The translations under genes and the position numbers were made by a program. Source: Bactrocera neohumeralis (taxonomy: Eukaryota > Arthropoda > Insecta > Diptera > Tephritidae). From it: a stretch of 64,000 nucleotides of DNA. Below, one piece after another: positions 1 to 9,725 of this stretch. Positions within the stretch are counted from its first letter, which is position 1; each line of letters begins with the position of its first letter. Location: positions 10,881,401 to 10,945,400 of the forward strand of contig NC_065921.1 in the NCBI RefSeq assembly GCF_024586455.1. The letters run 5' to 3'. The notes beneath the pieces were generated by a model. It saw only the letters and a list, made by a program, of their open reading frames with translations. It had not been told where the DNA came from and searched no databases.

Positions 1-2580
1 ATTGGGATTGTGAAATAAAGGAGTTTTTATTCTTTTTTGTTTTTGTTTTTAAACTAACTAACCGAAATACATAATTGCAGATGTGCTTCTAAATAATTTT
101 TATCATTTGAGTTGCATATTAAAAATAAGAGTTTATGATTACTGTTATATATAGGTTGGTTCGTATTATACAATAATTCTGCTTATTTTTTATTGATGAT
201 AATAAAGGATTGAGTAGAACTCTGTCATTTGTTTTTGAAATATTTAATGAAAACAGGCTCTTCTTCAGTTCATTTCAGAACTAAAATATTTATGTACTTC
301 AATTAACGCTAGTTTAAACATCCTCAGCAGTAAGGGCGAAGTCATTAACACTCAATATTTCAACTCCCAAGCTTTCCACCGCTGTTTATGGGCTTAAATT
401 CCTAAATTGTTTGCTTATTTTCTCACATTCTCTTAAAGCTGTCCATTGTAAATTGTCATTGTTCACACTTCTGCGTTATTTATATGTAGAAAGCACATGG
501 CTAGAGAGAAATAATGTTTTTAAGTACCAGCGAGAGATTACTATGACTATAAACTGCAAAAAGTTGATTATCAGTTGAGCGAAGGACACACAATTTAATT
601 TTTTTTTTGCTTTGCCCACCACTAGAAGACTTTCAAGAAAATAAATTCAACAAAAAAATTTATGGAACCAATGCATATTTTCAATTTAAGATTCACGAAA
701 AGAATAAAAAATAAACTCTTTGTTTTCTTTCCAAATCTATTTCAGCTTAGTAAGCTGTTTGATATTATTAGTAAAAAGGTGGTTCAGTAACCAAAATTAG
801 TGACGTCTACGTCAACTGTGAACCTCTGTACTAAATTTTAACTTTGTAATTTTACTTGTTTTTTTAAGTTAAAGCCTTTGCGCAAAGCCAAATTAATTTA
901 GTACATTAGTTTATAAATAAGAAACCAGATTTTACCTTTCGAACAGTCGGCTCCTCGTTCAACGATAGGCTCAATTAACGAACAGCTATTATATTTGCTT
1001 GTGTTCTTCATTTTCTTTTTTGGTGATTAATATTCGTCAGCTGATTGCTGTTTTATCAAAGCACTCAACCATATTTTCAGCATGGACAACAACCTGTAGG
1101 GTTAAACACAGCCAGATTTACAGTGTGAACAACAACCCGCAAAGTTTCACTCCAGTTTCAAAACAAACTCAATTCGATTAAGAATGAATGTAGCAAAAGA
1201 AAATGTTTACTTTGTATGGTAAAACGATCTAAATTAGCGCTTTAATCGAGCAAAAATCAGGTGATTGATCAATTAACTCCTGTGAGCGGCTACTATAAAA
1301 GTTGTTGATTCCAAACCAACACAGTGCGTCAGGCACTACAGGTATCAAGTTTCATTTATGATATGGTTTTAGAGTGTAACATTTTATGCGTCGTCACAAA
1401 TTTTCACCTCCATTTGTAGCATGTCGCATTACAGCTCTCTGTATTTACATACTTAGACATACATATGTAAGTTTATATTTGCAAATGATTAACAAGCCTT
1501 GTAAATGTATATATTTTACAATGAAAATTTAAAGCAACATGAGAGCAACAACATGTTCCTGCCGAACGCTCTTCCTTCAGCATCTTCTTCTATATACAAT
1601 GAAACAACAACGAAGGAAATGAAATTATGGCATCTAATGTGAAACGAATGGTTAACAGATCTTCATGTTTCGAAATCTGTTCAGGTTCGAATTCTGGTCA
1701 AATATTTGTTTTCGCCTACTCGCCTATTTCCTGTGAAAGGTGGCCGCAAATATGAAGAAATAATGCTATTTTTTTCGTTCAACATGTTCCTAGATTACAT
1801 AAACTGTTAGTGCTAATGGACGAGAAATAAGTCTAGTCTACATAACGAGAAAAAACATTTTATTTGTGCTTTGTCATGTTAATTTCAATCTCACTTACTT
1901 GATGATTGTTGATATTATTGAAATATATGTGAAAATCCAAAACGTATTTGTAATTGCATTCTAACACAATAAAAGGTTAATGAGCGTGGTAGGGTTAATC
2001 AAAACAGCAATTAACATATTCATCGCTTTTTACCCTCATCAATGTCTGTTAATAGTAATTAACTTCTATTCAGATACTAGACAAGCTTAGCATATACTAT
2101 ATGTACATATGTGTGGTTTGAATTACTAGTCCATATTTTCGTATGCACAGCTCACCTGCAACTCATCTGCTAAGTATGGTAAGAACTGCGATGTCCTGCA
2201 TTATAATGCTTTCTATATGTTTGGGGATAACTTCCAGAGACTTAACGATCTTAGTCGGACCAGTACAATCCAGTAAATGTATTGTGAATGCATTGCTTTT
2301 ATGGTTTGAACGTTATTTCCAGGAAGTCCAAAAGTCTATAATACATGTATGAATTGTTCTTCTGTAAAATCCCAGTAATTGGCGGAATTAAGTGGAACAC
2401 AATGTATTGTTCACATCAACTGACTACCTTTATACTCTAATTTTGCTACACAGTTATTTTTTCCTCAAATTGTTCACCTCTTTGATGAGAAAATCATTAC
2501 ACAAATTAATTTTTTAGTCAGCATAATATAATTTCATTATAACTGTAAATGAGCCTTCGCATCATGAATTATTTTTAAAA
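1..2580. other. Gene-free AT-rich flank
   Basis: No open frame here resembles a known protein, and no tRNA or rRNA was recognised. The stretch is AT-rich with short poly-T/poly-A runs. The only structured element is a candidate core promoter near 1.3 kb, listed separately. It lies downstream (3' side) of the minus-strand DUF1091 gene. Confidence 0.6.
1294..1325 (+). promoter_or_regulatory. Candidate TATA + initiator core promoter
   Basis: A TATAAAAG box starts at 1294 and a CAGT initiator-like motif lies at 1322-1325. This places the A of the initiator 29 bases after the first T of the box, the spacing expected of insect TATA promoters. About 75 bases upstream and across the box (1234-1312) are similar to a segment at 49331-49405, where the box has decayed to TATGAGG. 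A short open frame begins at about 1387 and meets a GTAAGT donor-like site at about 1467, but I cannot recognise a product. The motif spacing is seen directly; promoter function is inferred. Confidence 0.4.
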
Positions 2581-2626
2581 AATTTCGCTCTTGTCTCTTT
2601 GTGGCACGCCAGTTAGATTTTGACAC

Positions 2627-3377
2627 CTAAGACAGAGTTACAAATACTCTAACCACGGCCCGCAAAGCATTATAGGTGTACCATGATGTGACGATTTGGT
2701 AGTCACCCTTCGGGAATGGTAGCACATTTGTCATTAAATTATCGATGTGACTTACCGGCAACATGTTTACCTCGATGTCATGCTGGAGAATTAAAATAAA
2801 TCAAAAATAAAATTTTCAACTTGAAAACTTTAAAACGTAATGCTAATCCAACATACGGTGTAAGGGCAAGTGTGATTAACATTGGAGTACTTGTGGAAGA
2901 GGGCATGTAAGTAGCGCAGTAGGGTATTGCCACCCGTGCGAAGAAATTTGCAGCCATCCACTGTGACGTTGTAAAGGAAGGGCTTGTAACCGTTGGCGCG
3001 TTTCAGCGTTGCAACACCAACCTGAGGAAGAAAATAAGTCCAGGCATTTAACGTCATTGAAAGAGTACACTAGTTCCTCTTAGTTCACGCTACTTACTGA
3101 TATATTATTTTTGGGCTCCTTTGAGTGGAAGTGATTGGCCGCCGATAAATATTTGTAAGTGCGATTCACTGCCCGAATATAACAGTATCGTATTGAGTTG
3201 TAGGCTGGATCCACAGCCTCACATTTTATGTTCGTGAAGTCAACTCTGGCACACACCTTAAAAACCATAACATAGTAGGAATTATATAATATTTAATGAG
3301 TATCTTTTTCAACTAACCAAAGGGCAAAGGCACAAAATTGCCAAAAATCCATAGAAAATGAAGAGAATTCGCGACAT
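2627..3377 (-). CDS. DUF1091 (DM8) family secreted protein, four exons
   Basis: Minus-strand exons are 3377-3318, 3256-3098, 3021-2857 and 2782-2627 (stop TAG at 2629-2627). The introns are 61, 76 and 74 nt, all GT-AG and all phase 0; donors are GTTAGT, GTAAGT and GTATGT, and introns 2 and 3 end in pyrimidine-rich CTCAG and CCAG acceptors. The spliced product is 179 residues, normal for the family. Residues 1-23 form a hydrophobic signal peptide with a likely cut after VCA. Family hallmarks follow in order: FTNIKCE (27-33), YCYIRAVNRTYKYLS (44-58), NGYKPFLYNVTVDGCKFLR (83-101), YSNVNHTCPY (118-127) and a C-terminal LPFPKGDY motif. Four cysteines remain after the signal (32, 45, 97, 125), consistent with two disulfides, and there are N-glycosylation sequons at 51, 71, 91 and 122. 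DUF1091 proteins are insect-restricted extracellular proteins of unknown biochemical role. I saw no frameshift or premature stop. A TATA-like TATAAATT lies upstream (3420-3413, minus strand). No canonical AATAAA was seen in the first 150 nt after the stop. Start, splice sites and family membership are secure; function is unknown. Confidence 0.93.
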
Positions 3378-3390
3378 TTCGAGCGCGTTA

Positions 3391-3404
3391 GTAGTTGAAA
3401 AAGT
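3391..3404 (+). repeat. Mariner-terminus-like 14-mer in the DUF1091 leader
   Basis: GTAGTTGAAAAAGT here is identical to the terminal repeat of the mariner copy at 3781-3794 and in the same orientation. It lies 14-27 bases upstream of the DUF1091 start codon. It may be a relic terminus or coincidence. Confidence 0.4.
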
Positions 3405-3412
3405 AGACCCTT

Positions 3413-3420
3413 AATTTATA
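3413..3420 (-). promoter_or_regulatory. TATA-like box of the DUF1091 gene
   Basis: TATAAATT reads on the minus strand 36-43 bases upstream of the DUF1091 start codon. If used, it would give a very short leader starting near 3390. Position is the only support. Confidence 0.35.
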
Positions 3421-3779
3421 ATACTAGAACGGTGAAGCTAATTATTTTATAATTTTTTCGGTGACTGTGAAAATTCTAACGCGAAACTGATTTTTAATTG
3501 ATTTTCGTTCTCGCGACCGTGCTAACTGAATGTACCGAATATTATAAAACAATTTAAATTTTGTTTTAAGCCAACGCTTTAAAGGCAGCTCGCTAATTAC
3601 ATAAAAAAATAGTAGGGGAGGCCTTGGATCAGAAACAACCAAGCATAAAATACTCTTATAACTCCTATTTGATTTCAAAGTCAGCTTGATCAACAGAAAA
3701 TTGGATATGTACTACTAAGAGAAAATATGGTATTTCCGCTATAACTAACCGATATATACGGGGAAAGACAAGTATAGAG

Positions 3780-4267
3780 GGTAGTTGAAAAAGTCTTTCG
3801 TATTTCAAACCAAACTTAATTTTTTTTTGCATTTATAATAATAAATAAATATGTACCATTTTGGTCCAACTTTTTTTGCATTTTTTCCACTAGAGACATT
3901 ATTCCATCAGTGTCAAACTTTCATCAGTGTGAATCGAAATTTCGAAATTTCCAGAACGGAAGCGAGCGAACCATTGATACAGCATCGTTTCCGTAAACTT
4001 CACAAATTTCATTGGTGGCTTGCATGGCATTCTTCCCTTTTTTTATTGAAAAATTTCAAAATATAGCGAATTTCTTCATTATTTTAACTCATCTTTGAAC
4101 AGCTGTAACTTTTTTAACTTCATAAAATTTAATATATATTTTTTTTGGTTAAATGAAGCTTTAAATATCACCTTTCCAACAATATATAATAATGACATAT
4201 TGTGATTGGTAGTACTGGATATATACGACATCTAATGACAAAATACGAAAATACTTTTTCGATTACC
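3780..4267 (-). mobile_element. Internally deleted mariner (DD34D) copy
   Basis: Inverted terminal repeats are visible: GGTAGTTGAAAAAGTCTTTC from 3780 on the plus strand, matched by a diverged copy read inward from about 4267 on the minus strand. Between them the minus strand encodes a mariner N-terminus (EEIRYILKFFNKKGKNA, then ATNEICEVYGNDAVS after one frameshift) joined directly to the C-terminal tail (VEKMQKKLDQNGTYL). The catalytic core is missing, so this is a short non-autonomous derivative of about 490 bp against about 1.3 kb for an intact mariner. Confidence 0.82.
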
Positions 4268-4575
4268 TAATATTTGCAATTAGGCGTTGCGAGAATACAG
4301 AATTAACAAAGGCAATTTTTGGGAATAAAACAAACATAATAAGGGCAATCACAGCTTGTCATAACGCATCGTAAAATCATGAGTTCATAAGTTTTTACAC
4401 TTCTTTAAAAATTATTGTTGGATTACAAAAATGAGTTTACGCAATTGTAATATTCAGTGCTAGGTTTTCGGTTCGTTATAACTTTATTTGACAATATGAA
4501 ATCTCTAAAGGTATCAATTGTTTTAAAATGTAACGAATATATTTATACAATATACTTATAACTAAAAAGTTAAAA

Positions 4576-5480
4576 AAAATAAGTAAGTAGGGGCTAAGTT
4601 TGGATGCACCGTATATATATAACACTGACCGACACATTCGATAAATGGTTTGTTCGAAAAATTTAAATCATATGTGGTACTCGTATATGGGAGTTGGATG
4701 CAGTATCGACTCGATTTTACCTATTTTGCCACTACTTACTATTAATATGGCATATACTAATAAAATGTTCCTTGAGGTTTATTAAGGTACCATCACCTAC
4801 AATGTGGAGGATAGTCACCCGGATGTTATATGTTTATTAGGCGCAAAGACAAAAATACTGGTGTCCCAATATTCCGTAATTAAGGCTTGAACTTGGTCAT
4901 AAGGTGGTATACTTTAAAGGAATTATTAGTGTAAAATTTTATCCCGTTATATTAATTACTCTTTCATTTGTGTACTGGAAGGTGAATGAATCAAATCAAA
5001 ATTAAAAATTGTGTCATACATGAAATAGGCGTTGTAGCTCTACGATTTCGCCCATTTTCGCACTATGAAATAACAATATTAGAAGAATGTTATGTACCAA
5101 ATTGGATTAAAATCGTTAGAGCAGATTTTTAGTCATGTGATTGTACTTAAATGTGCGCGGAGCCACGGCCATTGTTCAATTTTTACACCCGCTCTTATAA
5201 AACCCAGTCATGCCATATTGGGTGTAAAATTTAATGACTCTGGCGTATTTAGTTATTGTTTTATTGCACTTTTAGTAGTTGTTGACAGTACCGAGAATGG
5301 GTGGAACTATCATCTGATTCCCCTTCACACAATTGTTAACAGTTCTTATAAGAATTGTCCTGAGCGAATTTGACTATTATAGCTGTAGTAATCTAGGAGA
5401 TATGTACATTAAACTTATTAGAAGGCGGGGCCATGCCCACTTTTTCAAGATTTTCCGCCCATAGTTGCCCCTTGCAGGAG
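4576..5480 (+). repeat. Dispersed fly repeat starting with GGGCTAAGTTTGGATG
   Basis: The stretch begins with a GGGCTAAGTTTGGATGCACC-like motif. It continues through repeat-typical phrases such as CGATTTCGCCCATTTTCG near 5042 and a GGCGGGGCCATGCCC block near 5425. A second, mariner-interrupted copy is at 33095-33850: the segment around 4700-4800 (AGTATCGACTCG, then GGCATATACTAA, then TTATTAAGGTA) matches it in order. I recognise this as a high-copy non-coding repeat type of tephritids; the transposon class is uncertain. Its right end is cut by a Tc1-like remnant. Confidence 0.7.
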
Positions 5481-5945
5481 ATTGCTTTGGTGTCTTGTAA
5501 AGTACATAGTCATTCCTTAACAATGTGAGCGATGTGTTTTGGATCATTGTCGTGTTGGAAGGCAAATGAATGGCAGTCATTTTCCATGGATCAAGCTCTA
5601 TATTTACATTTTTTCATACTTTTTCATGTCCATCTGAGCCAAAAATATTATACTTACATTCATTCGAAAAAATACCAGAATTCCAGAAATGTACATTTTT
5701 ACTTTCGTGCTCTCTCACAAACTTCAATCTTGGTGGTCTGTTAGTGTTACTTGCAGTTGGATTTTTAGGAAAATCACGACCATGGTAACCAGCCCTCGAC
5801 GAATGGTTCGGGGATCCCGGGTTTTATCAGTCCCATTTTCAATTTCTGTACGCACTTTGGTGCTCTTTTCTTTGGGTTAGCCTATATCTTATGTGTGATA
5901 ATACGCCGCTCCTTAAGATGAAATATCTTTGGCCGTCCAGATCTT
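5478..5945 (-). mobile_element. Tc1-like transposase remnant
   Basis: The minus strand, across several frames, encodes recognisable Tc1-family blocks: RRGLVTMVV, LKFVREHESKNVHFWNSG, FSNECKYNIFGSDGHEKV and FQHDNDPKHIAHIVKE. The first catalytic Asp block, normally FSDESKY, reads FSNECKY here, so the Asp is lost. Stops and frameshifts occur throughout. Both element ends are missing or unrecognisable. It abuts the end of the 4.6-5.5 kb repeat. Confidence 0.75.
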
Positions 5946-5988
5946 TCCGAATTTTTTGTATTCACCTCTTTTTTGTATTTTTCTGTTA

Positions 5989-6518
5989 TTTTTATACCCT
6001 GAATAGGAAATGTTAACTTTGTCACGAAGTTTGTAACACCCAGAAGGAGGCGTCGGAGACCCTTTAAAATATATATATATAAGTGATCAGTTGAGCTGAA
6101 TCGATTTATCCATGTCCGTCTGTCTGTCTGTCAGTCTGTCTGTATATATATACGAACTAGTCCCCCAGTTTTTAAGATATCGTTTTGAAATTTTGCAAAC
6201 GTCATTTCCTCTTCAAGAAGCTGCTCATTTGTCGGAACAGCTGATATCGGACCACTATAACATATAGCTGCCATACAAACTGAACGATCGGAATCGAGTT
6301 CTTGTATGGAAAACTTTCACATTTGACAAAGTATCTTCACAAAAGTTGACACAGGTTATTTTCTAAGATAATAATATAATCTCCGAAAAAATTGTTCAGA
6401 TCGGATTACTATAGCATATAGCTTCCATACAAACTGGACATATAGTTATTAAAAGAAATGCACCTGTGAAGGGTATATTAGCTTCGGTACAGCCGAAGTT
6501 AACGTGTTTTCTTGTTTT
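5989..6518 (+). mobile_element. mini-me-like repeat, copy A
   Basis: The copy starts TTTTTATACCCTGAATAGG and ends in GCTTCGGTACAGCCGAAGTT followed by AACGTGTTTTCTTG. It contains the two internal microsatellite tracts of dipteran mini-me elements, (TA)n near 6070 and GTCY repeats at 6116-6142, separated by a conserved core. Full-length relatives lie at 27.3 and 42.6 kb. No coding capacity. Assignment to mini-me rests on this architecture. Confidence 0.8.
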
Positions 6519-7840
6519 AAAAGTAGAATTACTTTAATTTTATATTTTTCCAATTTGCCGCTGACTTTTATTTTCTCTTACTTTATTACTCACAAAGTAA
6601 GGTAGCAATTTATACCCAATCGGATAATAGTCATACCAGTATCGGTTTTGATTTTCTAGCACTTCCTCAAATGGTGAAAACAATTTAAAGCGCATAACTA
6701 ATTGGTACCAAATGCTAATGAAATCGGTTTAAGTGATTCGATCGACTTTTAAACGAATATTTTTGCCACATTACACGTATACGTAAATTAATTTTTTTTA
6801 ATGCAGTAGCAGTTATGTAGCAATTAAAAACATATTTGTTAAAATTTTGAGCCTTAGAGTAGTTTTAAATAATTATTTTTATTTTCTAATGACAAGTTGT
6901 ACTCAATAGTTCTAACTTTTTTGTCAGCTGAAACCATAATTACGATGAAATGGTATTTAGAATTCAACTGTTCATTTCTATGATAGCTGCTAAAATTGCA
7001 TTATTGATTACATCACGGTACATACTTATTTAGATACATTTACGTAGGTTTCATTGCGATTTATATAAAGTGGTTTTTATTTATAAATCTAATTTAGTAA
7101 CTAAAAAATGTTTAAATTCGATATTCAGCTGGAATCGCTACAGTTCCAAGTATTGTTTAAAATTATAGCTTACAAAATTAGCTTGCAAGCGTGGGACGGA
7201 GGCGTAAGCAGCTAGTTTTCTTAGATTCCTAGTCTGTCTGTAAATTTATTTACAGATCATATATAAATAAATAAAATACCTTCCAAGCGCAACTAGAAAA
7301 TAAAGTATAAAATAGATCTTATGTGGGAACAGAATAAAAATAATATTGTCTGACTTCTAAATTTATTACAATAGAAAAATTTAGAATGTCTCCCCATTGA
7401 AATATTATTCATAGAAATTATTAAGCTATTTATGTTTTGAGTACAGGGTCTTTCAATAGCATTCCTAAGACCCAAATAAATTAATGGTAACTTTTAATAG
7501 TCGCTGAGGTAGCTAAATCAAAATATAAATTATTGATTTTCTTTGAGTAAATTAAATAAAATAATTTTTTCGCACTTAAAATTTTTGTTATTAATTTTTC
7601 ACAATTTGTTCACACATATAATAATAAAAGAGTACAAAAAATTAAATTTAAAGAATATATAAATTTCCATAATCCTAAGAACTTTTTAAGTAAATATAAA
7701 AAAATCATGTTTGTTCTATCTATTTTTACCCTTTTAGACATATCAAAAGTAAGGCAGTGATGTGTTCTTGATTCGCAAAAATCCTGTTGTCATACGAACA
7801 AAAAAACCAAGATAATTTATATTTTTATTTTTCAACCCAT
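6519..7840. other. AT-rich gene-free stretch
   Basis: No protein similarity, terminal repeats or RNA gene was recognised. The sequence is AT-rich with many short runs; open frames are short and contain no family motif. Confidence 0.55.
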
Positions 7841-8520
7841 TTTAAACTCAATGACGTCGCCGGCCCAGAAACCTCACCAAACCGTAATTATTTCGGGACC
7901 AAATGGTAACTTATAGAGTACGTGTGTACGGCGAAGCCATTCAGCCAGGAATGAGCCTCATCGCTGAAGATGATTTTTCGGTGGAAAGGCGGATCATTTT
8001 CAAGTTGTTGCTCAGCGCAATTCATGAACAAACCACGATTCTGGTGGTCAAGCGGCTTCACATCTTGCGTCAATTTTATCTTGTAAGGATGTAGGCCAAG
8101 GTCTTTTCGCAAAATTCGCCACAACGACGTCACAGAGATGCCCAACGCTTGAGAACGACGTGTGAGAGACTTCTCGACACTATGGGCACTTCTTTGCCTC
8201 ACTGACAAGGAAATATTTTGAGCTTTGCCTGTGGAATCAAATTTTTCCACTAGACGCTCAATTGTTTATCTGTCATGATGATTATGACGACCATAAATTG
8301 GACGTGGCGCTCTTAAAGTTGAGGCGAATGACTCCGATTTCCGGTAGTAAGTTTCAATAATTTCGACTCGTTGTTGGATCGTATGTCTTTCCGTGATAAA
8401 TTGACAAATCTTACTTAATAGAAATGTCGAAAGAGCGGAAAAAATATGGTGTCGTTTGCTGTCCCTATTGGTCTACTTTTGTAGCGTTCCTTTTGAAAGA
8501 CTCGTTAAATATAAATCAAT
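7841..8520 (-). mobile_element. D,D41D Tc1/mariner remnant, 5' half
   Basis: The minus strand from about 8250 encodes the N-terminal half of a transposase: VRQRSAHSVEKS, TRRSQALGISVTSLWRILRK, GLHPYKIKLTQDVKPLDHQN and the first catalytic block IIFSDEAHSWLNGF. It is open for 120 residues, then ends where the intact copy would continue into VTVWCGLWAGG; an out-of-frame GGD block follows at 7850-7890. The closest relative in the window is 36640-37810, with which it shares long stretches of DNA identity. It is 3'-truncated and has lost the second and third catalytic Asp residues. Confidence 0.85.
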
Positions 8521-9384
8521 CATCCAGTGCATCTGCCACATAGTCAACTCATAATAACTAATGATTATATATGTCTTTAGGAATAATTTTACATAGCCCA
8601 TAGTGATTTTTGATTCATATGAAACACCTTGTACCAGTCGATTTATTTCCACCTGCTAAGAAGTACTCAATTGTTAATTACTTAACTTTTCCACAAAAAA
8701 ATGCAGCTCAAACCGAAATACTTTAAGCTTGCAGCCTACACACGCACACTTACAATAACTATTGAAATTCATAGTACCTACCTAAATAACGGTAAATTTG
8801 TGTATACATATACCTGGGAACGCAAACTCTTTGCATAACACCCTGTAAGCGCACTTATCCTTGTAAGATGCACTGCAGCGCTTGCTTGAGGAAAGTTAAA
8901 TTCGCAAATATATTCAGTAAAATAACGCTGGTGAACTCTGCGTGAAGGAAGGAAGGCAAGAGAGCAGAATATCGTCGTAAGATTGACGTTAAATATCAAT
9001 AACTTCATTTCGGTCGATTGCCCTCCAGGCGCTCGTAATTTCGCCAAACGAGTTGAGAAAGTTTTCATTTACGAGCATTGTGCTGGAAATTGTGGAAAAT
9101 GTAAAACAGTAATTCGCCAAAGTATTTACTGTTATGAAGCAATATTCAGATAAACGTTATTGAGTATGAATGTGAGATTGGCTGCATGACTCGCGTTGCA
9201 ACGGTCAATTGCGGTCCTAGGAAGATTATTTCTTAGCTATTCTTATGTTTTGTTTTTATTTGTATAAATGTTTATATGTTTATTTGGAGCAGATTTAACA
9301 ATAAAACAAGTGATTAATACAACTTAGACATTAACTTAAGTAGGGTATATATTTGAGAAATACTACTAAAAGTACGAATAATAC
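8521..9384. other. Gene-free stretch
   Basis: A 96-codon open frame on the minus strand (9068-8778) matches no family I know. Nothing else was recognised between two transposase remnants. Confidence 0.5.
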
Positions 9385-9725
9385 GAGATAATGCGCTCAC
9401 CAAAAGTTTCCTTCATAGAACAGACCAAACAGTGATTTTTTGAGTTGTAACGACGTCTCATTAATGGTTTGAGGATTATCATCACTTCAAATGCGACGAT
9501 TTAGGTGGTTATTAGCGTAGCCATTCAACCAAAAGTGATTTTTATAGCTGAGCAAAATTGTATGGAGAAAATCGGATCTAATTTTGGACCCAACTATGGA
9601 ACATGCGAAGCGTTGATGGTCATTCGGCTTAAATTTTCGCACGTGTTGGATTTTGTAAGCCCGAAAACAAAAATCCTTCCTCACAATCTTTCATAAATTA
9701 GATGGCACATCTTCTGTTGTTGCCT
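9385..9725 (-). mobile_element. D,D41D Tc1/mariner remnant, central fragment
   Basis: The minus strand encodes decayed central blocks: LRKDFCFRAYKIQHV, FKPNDHQRF, a damaged FSDEAHFWLNGYANNHLN region and SDDNPQTINETSLQ. Order and spacing match the family; several frameshifts and substitutions remove any function, and neither end survives. Confidence 0.7.

Noticed and set aside
1620..1720. tRNA-like or SINE-like motif (GGTTCGAATTC with a nearby inverted repeat AACAGAT/ATCTGTT)
   Set aside because: No acceptor or D stem pairs correctly and the A-box match is poor; probably chance.
2876..3070. 64-codon frame overlapping DUF1091 exon 3
   Set aside because: Different frame of a well-supported exon.
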